Source: an uncultured Bacteroidales bacterium
Lineage (GTDB): Bacteria; Bacteroidota; Bacteroidia; Bacteroidales; UBA932
Length of the DNA: 64,000 nt
Direction of reading: 5' to 3'
Assembly (NCBI GenBank): GCA_905234485.1
Contig: CAJOHV010000001.1
Location: forward strand, 43,744-107,743
The position numbers and the translations under genes were made by a program. Position 1 is the first letter of the stretch, and each line of letters begins with the position of its first letter. Below the pieces are notes generated by a model, which did not search any database, was not told the DNA's origin, and saw only the letters and a program-made list of their open reading frames with translations. Positions 1-8,807 of this stretch are shown piece after piece.

Positions 1-2247
1 GTCGAACATAGGCCGTTTCGCATACGCAACTTTCGGCGCCGAAGGGTCGAAGTTGTCGATATTCGCATACAGCGCGAACACCGAATATGAGTTATAGAGC
101 GTGCCGAAGAACTTCCTGCGTACTTCGTCCACGCCAGCTTCGTCGAATTTGAGATTATCCCACGGCTGGGCGTTCGTGAGCATATACCAGCGAAGAGCGT
201 CCGGGCCGTAGGTGTCCAGGGCCTTGAATGGATCCACGGCGTTGCCGAGGCGCTTGCTCATCTTCTCGCCCTTCTTGTCCAGCACCAGGCCGTTCGAGAT
301 CACGCGCTTGAATGCGGGAGTGCCGCTGACCATAGTGTGGATGGCGTGCAGGGTGTAGAACCATCCGCGCGTCTGATCCACGCCTTCGGCGATGAAGTCC
401 GCCGTGGCGCCGAAATCGGGCGTCTCCAGCCCACGGAGACCGGTCTGCGCGTACGGCATCGCGCCGCTGTCGAACCAGACGTCGATGAGGTCGGTCTCGC
501 GCTTCATGCGTTTGCCGCTCGGGCTGACGAGGAAGATGTTGTCCACGTAAGGGCGGTGGAGGTCGATCTTGTCGTAGTTCGCCTTGCTCATATCGTCAGG
601 GTCGAAGCCCCTCGCTTTGAGCGGGTTCTCGGACATAACGCCTTGTGCGACCGCCTTTTCTATCTCGTTGTACAGTTCTTTGACGCTGCCTATGCAGATC
701 TCTTCCCTGCCGTCTTCAGTGCGCCATACGGGCAGCGGAGTACCCCAATAGCGGCTGCGGCTGAGGTTCCAGTCCTGGATATTCTCCAGCCACTTTCCGA
801 AACGGCCGGTGCCGGTCGCTTCCGGTTTCCACTCGATGCCTTCGTTCAGTTCCATCATCTTCTCGCGCACGGCGGAAGCCTTGATGAACCAGCTGTTCAG
901 CGGGTAATAGAGCACGGGCTTGTCCGTCCTCCAGCAATGAGGATATGAGTGGACGTGCTTCTCGATCTTGAAGGCTTTGTTTTCCTGCTTCATCCAGACG
1001 CAGAGATCCACGTCCAGGGTAGGAGTCTCCGGAGTCGCATCCGGGTCGTAAGCGTTCTTCACATAACGGCCGGACCACTGCTTGTAAAGGTCCACGTTGA
1101 CGTTGGTCTTTACATACTCGGGGTCGAGGTCTTCGATGCGGTAGAAGCGGCCCTTCACGTCCACCTGGGCCTGCGGGTTGCCGTCTTTGTCCTTCACGTA
1201 TAGCGCGGGGACGCCGGCCTCTTTCGAGACACGGGCGTCGTCTGCGCCGAAGGTTCCGGCTATATGCACTATTCCCGTTCCTTCGGAGGTGGTGACATAG
1301 TCGCCAAGAATCACCCTGAAGGCGCCCTCGCCGGGGTTGAACCAAGGAAGGAGCTGCTCGTAGCGCATGCCTTCAAGTTCCGCTCCCTTGATTTCGCCGG
1401 GAAGGACTTCATATTCGGTTTTGCCGTCGAACCATGCTCCGACCAGGTCTTTCGCGATAATGTAAGTCGCGGGGATTCCGGTATAAGGATTCGCGCTGCG
1501 CACCTTCACATAGTCGATCTTGGGGCCGACGCAGAGGGCGCAGTTGCTGGGAAGAGTCCACGGGGTGGTCGTCCAGGCAAGGAAATACAGATCATCCTCG
1601 CCCACGACCTTAAACTGCACGCAGCAGGTAGTGTCTTTCACGTCGCGGTAGCAGCCGGGCTGGTTGAGTTCGTGCGAACTCAGGCCCGTTCCGGCAGCGG
1701 GGCTGAAGGGCTGGATGCTCTTGCCTTTGTACAGATAACCCTTTTTGTAGATATCCTTCAGGAGATACCAGAGGGTCTCGATGTAACGGTTATCGTACGT
1801 GATGTACGGGTCGTCCATATCCACCCAGTAACCGATGCGCTCAGTGAGCGTACGCCACTCGGCGGTGTATTTCATAACCTCCTCGCGGCAGGTTTTGTTG
1901 TATTCTTCTACACTGATTTTAGTGCCGATGTCTTCCTTCGTGATGCCGAGTTTCTTCTCCACTCCAAGTTCCACGGGAAGGCCATGGGTGTCCCAGCCGG
2001 CGCGGCGACGGACCTTGAAACCGCTCTGCGTCTTGTACCTGCAGACGGCGTCCTTGATGCTGCGCGCCATAACGTGGTGTATGCCGGGCATACCGTTCGC
2101 GCTGGGCGGACCTTCGAAGAAGATGAACTCGGGAGCGCCCTCTCTCACCTCGAGCGAGCGCTCGAAGGCTTTGTTCTTCTTCCACCTTTCCAACACCTCT
2201 GCCGATGTCGCCACGAGGTCCAAACCCTTATACTCTTTAAAAGTCAT
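1..2247 (-). CDS. ileS: Isoleucyl-tRNA synthetase, 3' end cut by window start
   Basis: Minus-strand reading from ATG at 2247 gives MTFKEYKGLDLVATSAEVLERWKKNKAF...GWDTHGLPVELGVEKKLGI...KMSKRLGN; open to base 1, so absent from the ORF track. Confidence 0.93.
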   Translation of the reverse strand, partial: MTFKEYKGLDLVATSAEVLERWKKNKAFERSLEVREGAPEFIFFEGPPSANGMPGIHHVMARSIKDAVCRYKTQSGFKVRRRAGWDTHGLPVELGVEKKLGITKEDIGTKISVEEYNKTCREEVMKYTAEWRTLTERIGYWVDMDDPYITYDNRYIETLWYLLKDIYKKGYLYKGKSIQPFSPAAGTGLSSHELNQPGCYRDVKDTTCCVQFKVVGEDDLYFLAWTTTPWTLPSNCALCVGPKIDYVKVRSANPYTGIPATYIIAKDLVGAWFDGKTEYEVLPGEIKGAELEGMRYEQLLPWFNPGEGAFRVILGDYVTTSEGTGIVHIAGTFGADDARVSKEAGVPALYVKDKDGNPQAQVDVKGRFYRIEDLDPEYVKTNVNVDLYKQWSGRYVKNAYDPDATPETPTLDVDLCVWMKQENKAFKIEKHVHSYPHCWRTDKPVLYYPLNSWFIKASAVREKMMELNEGIEWKPEATGTGRFGKWLENIQDWNLSRSRYWGTPLPVWRTEDGREEICIGSVKELYNEIEKAVAQGVMSENPLKARGFDPDDMSKANYDKIDLHRPYVDNIFLVSPSGKRMKRETDLIDVWFDSGAMPYAQTGLRGLETPDFGATADFIAEGVDQTRGWFYTLHAIHTMVSGTPAFKRVISNGLVLDKKGEKMSKRLGNAVDPFKALDTYGPDALRWYMLTNAQPWDNLKFDEAGVDEVRRKFFGTLYNSYSVFALYANIDNFDPSAPKVAYAKRPMFD

Positions 2248-2310
2248 TTTTTTTACCTAATTTTGAGCCTACAAATTTAACAAAAATCAAGGCCAAAAGC
2301 AAATAAGGAA

Positions 2311-2829
2311 ATGGCAGTTCTGGACATCGTTCTTCTGGTGATATTTATCCCCGCAATTATCAGGGGAATAAGCAAAGGTTTCATCGAGCAACTCGCCGCT
2401 TTACTCTCGATTTTCCTGAGCGCATATGTGGCATATCTCTTTGCCGACAAGGTGGGCGCGTGGCTCTCGCAGTGGATTACCGTCAACTCCCCCACCGTCC
2501 TTTACATCGTTTCTTTCGTGGTGGTTATCATCCTCTGCGTGCTTGTGATGAACCTGGTCGCGAAGTTGCTTTCGAAGGTGATCGACGCCATCGCCCTGGG
2601 CTGGCTTAACCGCATACTCGGTTTCGTGATCGCCATCTTCAACACCGCCCTGGTGCTCGGCATACTCTTCGTGCTATTTGGAGACCTCAACGAAAAATAC
2701 CTCCACCTCAGCACTCAGTTCATGCAGGATTCTGTGATTTATGCATGGATTCAGAAACTCACGGACATCGTATTCCCCTATCTCGAGGGCCTTTTCACCA
2801 AGATAAGCAATGGCATCCAGGAAATCTAG
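2311..2829 (+). CDS. CvpA family membrane protein
   Basis: 172 aa with several TM helices; MAVLDIVLLVIFIPAIIRGISKGFIEQLAAL is typical of CvpA. Confidence 0.8.
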   Translation: MAVLDIVLLVIFIPAIIRGISKGFIEQLAALLSIFLSAYVAYLFADKVGAWLSQWITVNSPTVLYIVSFVVVIILCVLVMNLVAKLLSKVIDAIALGWLNRILGFVIAIFNTALVLGILFVLFGDLNEKYLHLSTQFMQDSVIYAWIQKLTDIVFPYLEGLFTKISNGIQEI

Positions 2830-3514
2830 GATAATCCTGATCGAGACTTCCGCCTCGCTCTGTTCGGTCGCATTGGCCGAAGAGGGAAATGTGCTGGCCT
2901 ACCGCGAGAGCGCCGGGGGCCGGGAGCACGCAGCGCTGACCGCGCCCTTCGTCAGCGAGGTGCTCGCAGAAAGCGGGCTGAAGGTCTCCGACTGCGCGGC
3001 AGTCTGCGTCAGCGCCGGCCCCGGCTCCTACACCGGACTCCGCGTGGGTTCCTCCACTGCAAAAGGCCTGTGCTTTGGCGCAGGCATCCCGCTGATCAGC
3101 GTGTCCACGCCGGATATCGTAGTCGCGAAGGCCATTTCCGGCGGGCTTGTGCCCGACGGCTGCACGGCGATCATCCCGATGATCGACGCCCGAAGAATGG
3201 AAGTCTATTCAGCGGTCTACTCTCCCGCCGGCGAGCGGCTCACCGAAATCGCGCCCGTTGTGGTCGAAGGACCGGAGTCTTTTGCCTCGCTGCCTGACGG
3301 GAAGATTCTGCTCGTGGGTGATGGCGCTTTGAAATGTCGCGAGGTCCTCGGCGGGCTGGACGCCTCGTTCGCCGAACTCGTCGCCGACGCCGCCTCCATG
3401 GCGCCCCTTGCATTCAAAAAACTCGAAGCACGCGAGTTCGAAAACACCGCCTACTTCGAGCCTTTCTACCTTAAGGATTTCGTCGCTACCGTCTCCCGCA
3501 AACAACTCTGGTAG
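2810..3514 (+). CDS. tsaB: tRNA threonylcarbamoyladenosine biosynthesis protein TsaB
   Basis: ILIETSASLCSVALAEEGNVLAYRES...VSAGPGSYTGLRVGSSTAKGLCFG motif; overlaps the CvpA ORF end. Confidence 0.9.
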   Translation: MASRKSRIILIETSASLCSVALAEEGNVLAYRESAGGREHAALTAPFVSEVLAESGLKVSDCAAVCVSAGPGSYTGLRVGSSTAKGLCFGAGIPLISVSTPDIVVAKAISGGLVPDGCTAIIPMIDARRMEVYSAVYSPAGERLTEIAPVVVEGPESFASLPDGKILLVGDGALKCREVLGGLDASFAELVADAASMAPLAFKKLEAREFENTAYFEPFYLKDFVATVSRKQLW

Positions 3515-3553
3515 CCCGTGGCACGCAAGTGACTGGCATTCAGAAAGTTAAAT

Positions 3554-3588
3554 AAAACTCGACTCCGGAAAATCTAGAGCCGAGTTTT
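3554..3588. terminator. Bidirectional terminator-like hairpin between convergent genes
   Basis: AAAACTCG...CGAGTTTT inverted repeat between tsaB (+) and a thioredoxin-like gene (-). Confidence 0.55.
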
Positions 3589-3625
3589 AGTAAAGTGCTG
3601 TGAGTGAGGGGCTTATGCGCCACGC

Positions 3626-4723
3626 TTATTTCAGGAGGATAGCGAGTTCGCGTCGCAACGCAACCTCGCTGTCGATCTTCGCGGAGGAGATTTCGTCGTT
3701 CGCGATGAGAATCGTGCTAGGAAGAGTCTGGAGGTTGTAGAGGCGAACTGCCGGAGAGGCGGCGCCATAACCGTCGCAGACATTGATCCAGGGCAGAGCC
3801 TGGTTCTTCACGACCGATGCCCAGAGAGCCTTGTCAGTGGTGACGCCCACGGCATAGATCTCGAGGCCCTTTGAGTGATATGCTTTGTAAAGCGGAAGGA
3901 GGACATCCAAGTTGAAGAGTTTCTGAGCGGCATCGTCCACATCCCAGAAGTGGAGCATAATCACCTTTGCGTCCACGCCGGCCAGGGAGACCTTTTCTGC
4001 GTTGATGTCCGGCAGGGCGATGTCCGGGAAACCGGCCTGCTCGGCCTGAAGGATTGCGCGCTCGAGTTCCATGTTGTTCTTACGCCTTTCAGCCTCGACC
4101 TCAAGCGCCTTCACATACTTCGACTTGGGGTATACGGTCTTCAGGGAATCCACGATTCCTCCGAAAAGTATCGCGTCGGTGGACTGGCTGAAAACCGGAA
4201 GGTCGGCAGTAACATTCTGGAACATGACCGGCACCACGGACAGGGAATGCGAATTGTTCAAGACATAAGCCAGCCTGTCGCGATAGTAGCGGACATAAGT
4301 GTTCATGGCTTCCTGCGGAGTGCCGGATGAGGCGAACTCGCGAATGAAGTCCGAGTATGCTTTCTCCACTTCCGCCATTTCAGCGGAGCCCTTGGAGCCT
4401 TCTACGGTGTAGTTTCCGAGAGTGTCAGCCTCCACGACTGCCTTTTCGCCGACCTCCAGAAGCAGCGCGGCAAGACGGGTGTCACCCTTGAAAATGTAGA
4501 TGAATTCGGGCTGACCTTTTGCGACGGGAACGTTGTAAGTAAAACGACCCTTCGAATCAGTCTTCACGGAGTCAAGCAGGTCGGCGGAACTGACATTCAG
4601 TTTGTGCACTGCAAGCGAGGCGCCGGGAGCGTCTGCCACGGTCATCGACACACTGGCCTTCGGAGCGCAGGATGCGAAAAGCGCCAGGACAGCGCCCAGC
4701 GCGAGGATTCTAAAGTTTCTCAT
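3626..4723 (-). CDS. TlpA/AhpC-TSA-like thioredoxin-fold lipoprotein with DUF4369-like N-terminus
   Basis: Lipobox LFASCAPKA; C-terminal thioredoxin-like fold (VIMLHFWDVDDAAQKLFNLDVLLPLYKAYHSKGLEIYAVGV), no CxxC visible. Confidence 0.65.
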   Translation of the reverse strand: MRNFRILALGAVLALFASCAPKASVSMTVADAPGASLAVHKLNVSSADLLDSVKTDSKGRFTYNVPVAKGQPEFIYIFKGDTRLAALLLEVGEKAVVEADTLGNYTVEGSKGSAEMAEVEKAYSDFIREFASSGTPQEAMNTYVRYYRDRLAYVLNNSHSLSVVPVMFQNVTADLPVFSQSTDAILFGGIVDSLKTVYPKSKYVKALEVEAERRKNNMELERAILQAEQAGFPDIALPDINAEKVSLAGVDAKVIMLHFWDVDDAAQKLFNLDVLLPLYKAYHSKGLEIYAVGVTTDKALWASVVKNQALPWINVCDGYGAASPAVRLYNLQTLPSTILIANDEISSAKIDSEVALRRELAILLK

Positions 4724-5111
4724 ATTCGGCGAGGATTGCTGCGGCCAGTTCGGCCTTACGTTCGTCGGAAACTGTCGGGCGCTTCTTCCTGAAGTCCAGG
4801 TCGCCCTCGGTCTGAAGCGGCACGAGATGGATGTGAGTGTGCGGCACTTCCATTCCGAGCACGGCGACGCCCACCCTCTTGCAGGGCACGGCCGCTTTCA
4901 GAGCCACGGCGACCTTGCGGGCGAAAGCCCACAGACCTTCGTAGGTCTTTTCGTCCAGATTGAAAATATAATCGTCCTCCACGTTCTTGGGGATCACAAG
5001 GGTGTGCCCTTCAGCCAGAGGATTGATGTCCAGGAAAGCGTAGAATTCGTCGCTCTCGGCCACTTTGTACGAAGGTATTTCGCCTTTCGCGATGCGTGTG
5101 AAGATAGTCAT
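4710..5111 (-). CDS. HIT family protein
   Basis: MTIFTRIAKGEIPSYKVAESDEFYAFLDINPLAEGHTLVIPK...HTHIHLVPL histidine triad. Confidence 0.92.
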   Translation of the reverse strand: MTIFTRIAKGEIPSYKVAESDEFYAFLDINPLAEGHTLVIPKNVEDDYIFNLDEKTYEGLWAFARKVAVALKAAVPCKRVGVAVLGMEVPHTHIHLVPLQTEGDLDFRKKRPTVSDERKAELAAAILAEYEKL

Positions 5112-5115
5112 AGGG

Positions 5116-5586
5116 CTAAAGGCTGATTTCGAGAATCTTGAACTTAAGCACGCCGGCGGGCACCTGTGCCTCCACGATCTCGCCCACACCGTGGCCGATG
5201 AGGGCCTTGCCGATAGGGGTCGTGGCGGCGAGTTTGCCCTTCGTGAAGTCTGCTTCCGACTCGCCCACGATGCTGAACTTCATCTTGGTTTTCGCGGAGA
5301 GGTTCTCCACGACGACCGTTGTCAACATCTGCACCTTATCTGTGCTGAGTTGCGAGGCGTCCAGCACCTTCGCGTTGGTGATCATGTTTTTCAAGTTCGC
5401 GATCTTGAGTTCAAGAAGACCCTGCGCCTCGCGGGCCGACTCATACTCGGCATTCTCCGAGAGGTCACCCTTCTCGCGGGCCTCAGCGATCTGGGCCGCG
5501 ATGACGGGGCGCTGCGCGAGCGCTTCTTCCAACTCTTTCTTCAGTTTCTCGAGTCCTTCCTGACTCATATAATGTACTTCTGCCAT
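5116..5586 (-). CDS. greA: Transcription elongation factor GreA
   Basis: YMSQEGLEKLKKELEEAL...EAREKGDLSENAEYESAREAQ; C-terminal TPIGKALIGHGVGE. Confidence 0.95.
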   Translation of the reverse strand: MAEVHYMSQEGLEKLKKELEEALAQRPVIAAQIAEAREKGDLSENAEYESAREAQGLLELKIANLKNMITNAKVLDASQLSTDKVQMLTTVVVENLSAKTKMKFSIVGESEADFTKGKLAATTPIGKALIGHGVGEIVEAQVPAGVLKFKILEISL

Positions 5587-5654
5587 AACTGGTTTGGTGT
5601 TTTGTCAACTAAAAGAGAGTCCTGCCTTTCGGCAGAACCCCTGGTTTGCTAATG

Positions 5655-5662
5655 CAAATATA
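5655..5662 (-). promoter_or_regulatory. Bacteroidetes -7 box (TATATTTG), candidate greA promoter
   Basis: caaatata on + strand = TATATTTG on -, upstream of greA start 5586; matches TAnnTTTG. Confidence 0.5.
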
Positions 5663-5675
5663 AGGAATTTTCGGA

Positions 5676-5816
5676 TTATTTCAACCCTTCCTCATACTTG
5701 GGCTTCATGATGGCTTCGTAGACCACGAGCTTTTTGAGCTCCTTCTTACGGGCCTTCTTGTCCTCCTTGTTCTTCAGATCTTCGAGGACATCCGATTGTT
5801 TCTTATTCTTCGTCAT
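5676..5816 (-). CDS. Small basic protein (46 aa), unknown function
   Basis: MTKNKKQSDVLEDLKNKEDKKARKKELKKLVVYEAIMKPKYEEGLK*; ATG overlaps the stop of the upstream peptidase gene. Below the ORF-track length cutoff. Confidence 0.55.
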   Translation of the reverse strand: MTKNKKQSDVLEDLKNKEDKKARKKELKKLVVYEAIMKPKYEEGLK

Positions 5817-7798
5817 AGGCTTCCGTATTTCTTACCGTACTCGAGTTGCTGGGCGAGGAAATCGTCGGGGTACTTCACGCGGAAGTCCACAATCTTGCCG
5901 CACTTCTTGACTGGAACGATTTCCGGATTGATGAAACCGCCATAAGGCTTGAGGTTGAGAGCCTCGTAGCGAGCCTTGACCTCCTTGTGGAGTTCGGGAT
6001 CGATGTTGACAGCGTAAGTTTCAATGAGATACTTGCCGGCTTTGTAATCTCCCTCACTCTTGATGCGCTGGATCTCCGCGAGCAGTTCTGCGAACAGGCA
6101 GCGCAGTTTCTCATAATCGTTCACCACGAAATAGGTCTTTCCGTCGCGGACCTTCTTCTCGATCACATTGTCCTTGGCGCCCTTCTCGTAGCACCACTCG
6201 GCGATGAGTTTACGGTTCTGCATATGCGCTTCCGTGTTCGGGCGGCCGAGTTCCACGCGGGTGAACTGAGTGAACAAGCCGTTGCGGATGTAACTCGAAT
6301 ATTCGGCTTTGTAGGCATCCTTGTCCGGCATCACGCCCAGTTCGACCATCTTCGGGTCGGCGGTGTAGTAGAGGCCGAACAGGTCCGCGCGCGCTTCTTC
6401 GAGAGCGGAGGCATACTCGCCCATAGCGGTCGTGCTCACGCCGGGCAGCAACTGGCCGGATCCATGGCCGAGGCATTCGTGCAGATCGGTGTGAACCTCG
6501 TCTGCCCAAGGGCCGTACTTGCGGACCATGGCCTTTTCTTCGTCGTCCCACGCGAATTCGTCGAGCATGTTGCGCGGCGATTCCTTGGCCGCATAGTCAT
6601 AGGCGTGCGTGATATTCGCGATCGTCACGCTCTTGCTGCCGTACTCCTTGCGGATCCAGTCCGCGTTCGGGAGGTTGATGCCGATCGGGGTCGAGGGATA
6701 ACTGTCGCCCGCGAGACAGACGGCGTTGATGACCTTCGCGCTGACGCCCTTGACTTCCTTCTTGCGGAAGCGCGGGTCCACGGGCGAATTGTCCTCGAAC
6801 CACTGCGCGTTCTTCGATATTATCTCCGTGCGGCGCGAGGCCTCGAAGTCCTTGATGTTCACATATCCTTCCCACGCGCCCTTGCGGCCGAGCGGGTCGT
6901 TGTAGTCTTCGATGAAACCGTTGATGAAATCCACCGTTCCGACAGTGTCCTTCACCCACTCGATGTTGAACTCATCCCAGACGTGAAGGTCGCCGGTCTC
7001 ATAGTACTTGATCAGCAGCGCGAGAGCGTTCTTCTGGATATCGTTTTCCGCATACTCAGCAGCCTTTGCGAGTTCCTCGCATATATTGCTGATCGCAGCG
7101 TCGTAAATGCCTCCCTTCTTCCAAGGCAGTTCCACCACTTTGCCATCCTGCTTCACGACCTTGGTATTCAGACCATAAGCAATCGGGCGGGGATCATCGG
7201 GAACGTTAATACTATCATAGTACTTCTCCACCTCTTCGCGAGTGACTCCGTCGTAGAAGTTCACGGCCGAGAGTTTAACGATATCGCCCGTGATCTCGGT
7301 CGAACGGCGCTGCAGGCCCTTCGTCGCGTCGTAGACATAGTCGGCGATCTCAGAGTTCTCGCCCACCGCTTCGAGCAGGCCTTCGAAGTACTCTTTAGGG
7401 CACTCCGGGAAGAACTTATCCTCAGCGTAGTGATGATGCACACCGTTCGAGAAGAACACGCGTTTTGCGTACACGACGAAAGCATCCCAGTCAGCGCCCG
7501 CGCGCTCACCCTTATAATTATTAAGGATGTTTTCGAGGGCATGCCTTAGGGGGATGTTTCCCGCAGAGTTCTGATCCCAGAGAATGTCGCGGCCCCATTT
7601 CGCAGCCTCTGCGAGATGGTAGGCATACGCTTTCTGCTGGAAAGTCAGGTTCTCCCAGCCGGGGATTGTGTACCTCATCACTTTGAGGTCGGCGAATTCG
7701 TCCACCAGATAGCGGAATCCCTCCACCTTGTCGTTCTTAACGGTGCAAGAAATCATGGTAAGTGCTGCCACGAGGCAGAATGATATTGAACGTTTCAT
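5813..7798 (-). CDS. Dipeptidyl-peptidase III family (M49) lipoprotein
   Basis: HECLGHGSGQ (HEXXXH-type M49 motif), EEARADLFGLYY, lipobox MISCTVK. Confidence 0.9.
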   Translation of the reverse strand: MKRSISFCLVAALTMISCTVKNDKVEGFRYLVDEFADLKVMRYTIPGWENLTFQQKAYAYHLAEAAKWGRDILWDQNSAGNIPLRHALENILNNYKGERAGADWDAFVVYAKRVFFSNGVHHHYAEDKFFPECPKEYFEGLLEAVGENSEIADYVYDATKGLQRRSTEITGDIVKLSAVNFYDGVTREEVEKYYDSINVPDDPRPIAYGLNTKVVKQDGKVVELPWKKGGIYDAAISNICEELAKAAEYAENDIQKNALALLIKYYETGDLHVWDEFNIEWVKDTVGTVDFINGFIEDYNDPLGRKGAWEGYVNIKDFEASRRTEIISKNAQWFEDNSPVDPRFRKKEVKGVSAKVINAVCLAGDSYPSTPIGINLPNADWIRKEYGSKSVTIANITHAYDYAAKESPRNMLDEFAWDDEEKAMVRKYGPWADEVHTDLHECLGHGSGQLLPGVSTTAMGEYASALEEARADLFGLYYTADPKMVELGVMPDKDAYKAEYSSYIRNGLFTQFTRVELGRPNTEAHMQNRKLIAEWCYEKGAKDNVIEKKVRDGKTYFVVNDYEKLRCLFAELLAEIQRIKSEGDYKAGKYLIETYAVNIDPELHKEVKARYEALNLKPYGGFINPEIVPVKKCGKIVDFRVKYPDDFLAQQLEYGKKYGSL

Positions 7799-7805
7799 AT
7801 AAATC

Positions 7806-7880
7806 AGAAGCTTAAGGCTATTTTGGTGCTAAGTTTCAGCGTTTTTCCGAAGGTTAGGGCATTTTTGAGGCTAAGCTTAG
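7806..7880. repeat. 75-bp REP-like bipalindrome, copy 1 (overlaps ribF 3' end)
   Basis: agaagcttaaggctattttggtgctaagtttcagc...ggctaagcttag; same length and layout as the 20079 and 23472 copies. Confidence 0.7.
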
Positions 7881-8807
7881 AACGGCGGAGGCGCGGTCCT
7901 TTTCGAGTTGAGCCTTCAGTTCCTCGAAGGAATTGAAATGTATCTCATCGCGGAGTTTGTCCACAAAAGTCACTTTCAGGTCGAGACCATATATTTCTTC
8001 GTCAAAGTCGAAAATGTTAGTCTCGATCTTTTCGTTATGGTCTATGTTGGTCATGCCCCACAACCGACGGCCCTCGACCTCAACCTTCGTCAGGTACGCT
8101 CCGACTCCAGGAAGGCACTTCAGCGGTTCGCGCAATTTCATGTTTGCAGTCGGAAAGCCTATCGTCCGGCCCATCATGTTTCCGCTCACCACCACTCCGC
8201 TCAAACTGTACTCGTATCCCAGCATCTGAGCCGCCGCTTTCACATCACCAACACTCAAAGATTTTCTGATTTTGGTGGAAGAAATGAATGCAGATTCGTT
8301 ATCAGCGGAGGGTGTCGCCCCCCAGGAAAACTGTGCCACCCTCGGCACCATAAGAGGGGGAACCGTGAACGAAGTGAACGGTGGGGTCGAGCGAAGCGAG
8401 ACGTTTTGTCGGGGGGCGACACTCTCCGCCAACTTCGCTATCTGCTCTGTACTAAGCCCATCCGATCCGAAACGGTTGTCGTAACCGAGGACGATGGAGG
8501 TGACGCCGTAGTCGCGCCGAAGCATTTCAAGATACTCGCGGGCAGTCAAAGCAGCGAAGTCGCGGGTGAAAGGCAGGACTTCGACGCGGTCCACGCCGAG
8601 CCCCTTCAAAATGGCGATTTTTTCATCCAGAGACGTCAACAATCGCAAATCGCGCGATCCGCCACGGAGGACGGTGCGGGGGTGAGGCCAGAAAGTGAGG
8701 ATGAGACTCTGCTCGGAGCGCTCGCGCGCCGTTTTGAGCAGAGTCTCTATCACTGCGCGATGTCCGAGGTGGACACCGTCGAAAAAGCCTGTCGCCGCTA
8801 CAGCCAT
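7854..8807 (-). CDS. ribF: Bifunctional riboflavin kinase/FAD synthetase
   Basis: AATGFFDGVHLGHRAVIETL...SSTKIRKSL...GRTIGFPTANM; contains an atypical ~40 aa insert. Confidence 0.92.
   Translation of the reverse strand: MAVAATGFFDGVHLGHRAVIETLLKTARERSEQSLILTFWPHPRTVLRGGSRDLRLLTSLDEKIAILKGLGVDRVEVLPFTRDFAALTAREYLEMLRRDYGVTSIVLGYDNRFGSDGLSTEQIAKLAESVAPRQNVSLRSTPPFTSFTVPPLMVPRVAQFSWGATPSADNESAFISSTKIRKSLSVGDVKAAAQMLGYEYSLSGVVVSGNMMGRTIGFPTANMKLREPLKCLPGVGAYLTKVEVEGRRLWGMTNIDHNEKIETNIFDFDEEIYGLDLKVTFVDKLRDEIHFNSFEELKAQLEKDRASAVLSLASKMP
8306..8430. repeat. GC-rich structured inverted-repeat element inserted in-frame in ribF
   Basis: Arms GCGGAGGGTGTCGCCCCCC / GGGGGGCGACACTCTCCGC (18/19, the mismatch being a possible G-U pair) around internal hairpins with CGAAGTG and GAGCGAAGCGA. 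Confidence 0.75.

Noticed and set aside
1264-2280. + strand ORFs within the first 2.3 kb
   Set aside because: All antisense to the truncated ileS gene, which is missing from the track only because it has no stop in the window.
5846-7549. Long + strand ORF (567 aa) opposite the M49 peptidase
   Set aside because: Antisense artefact; the minus strand has the HECLGH motif.
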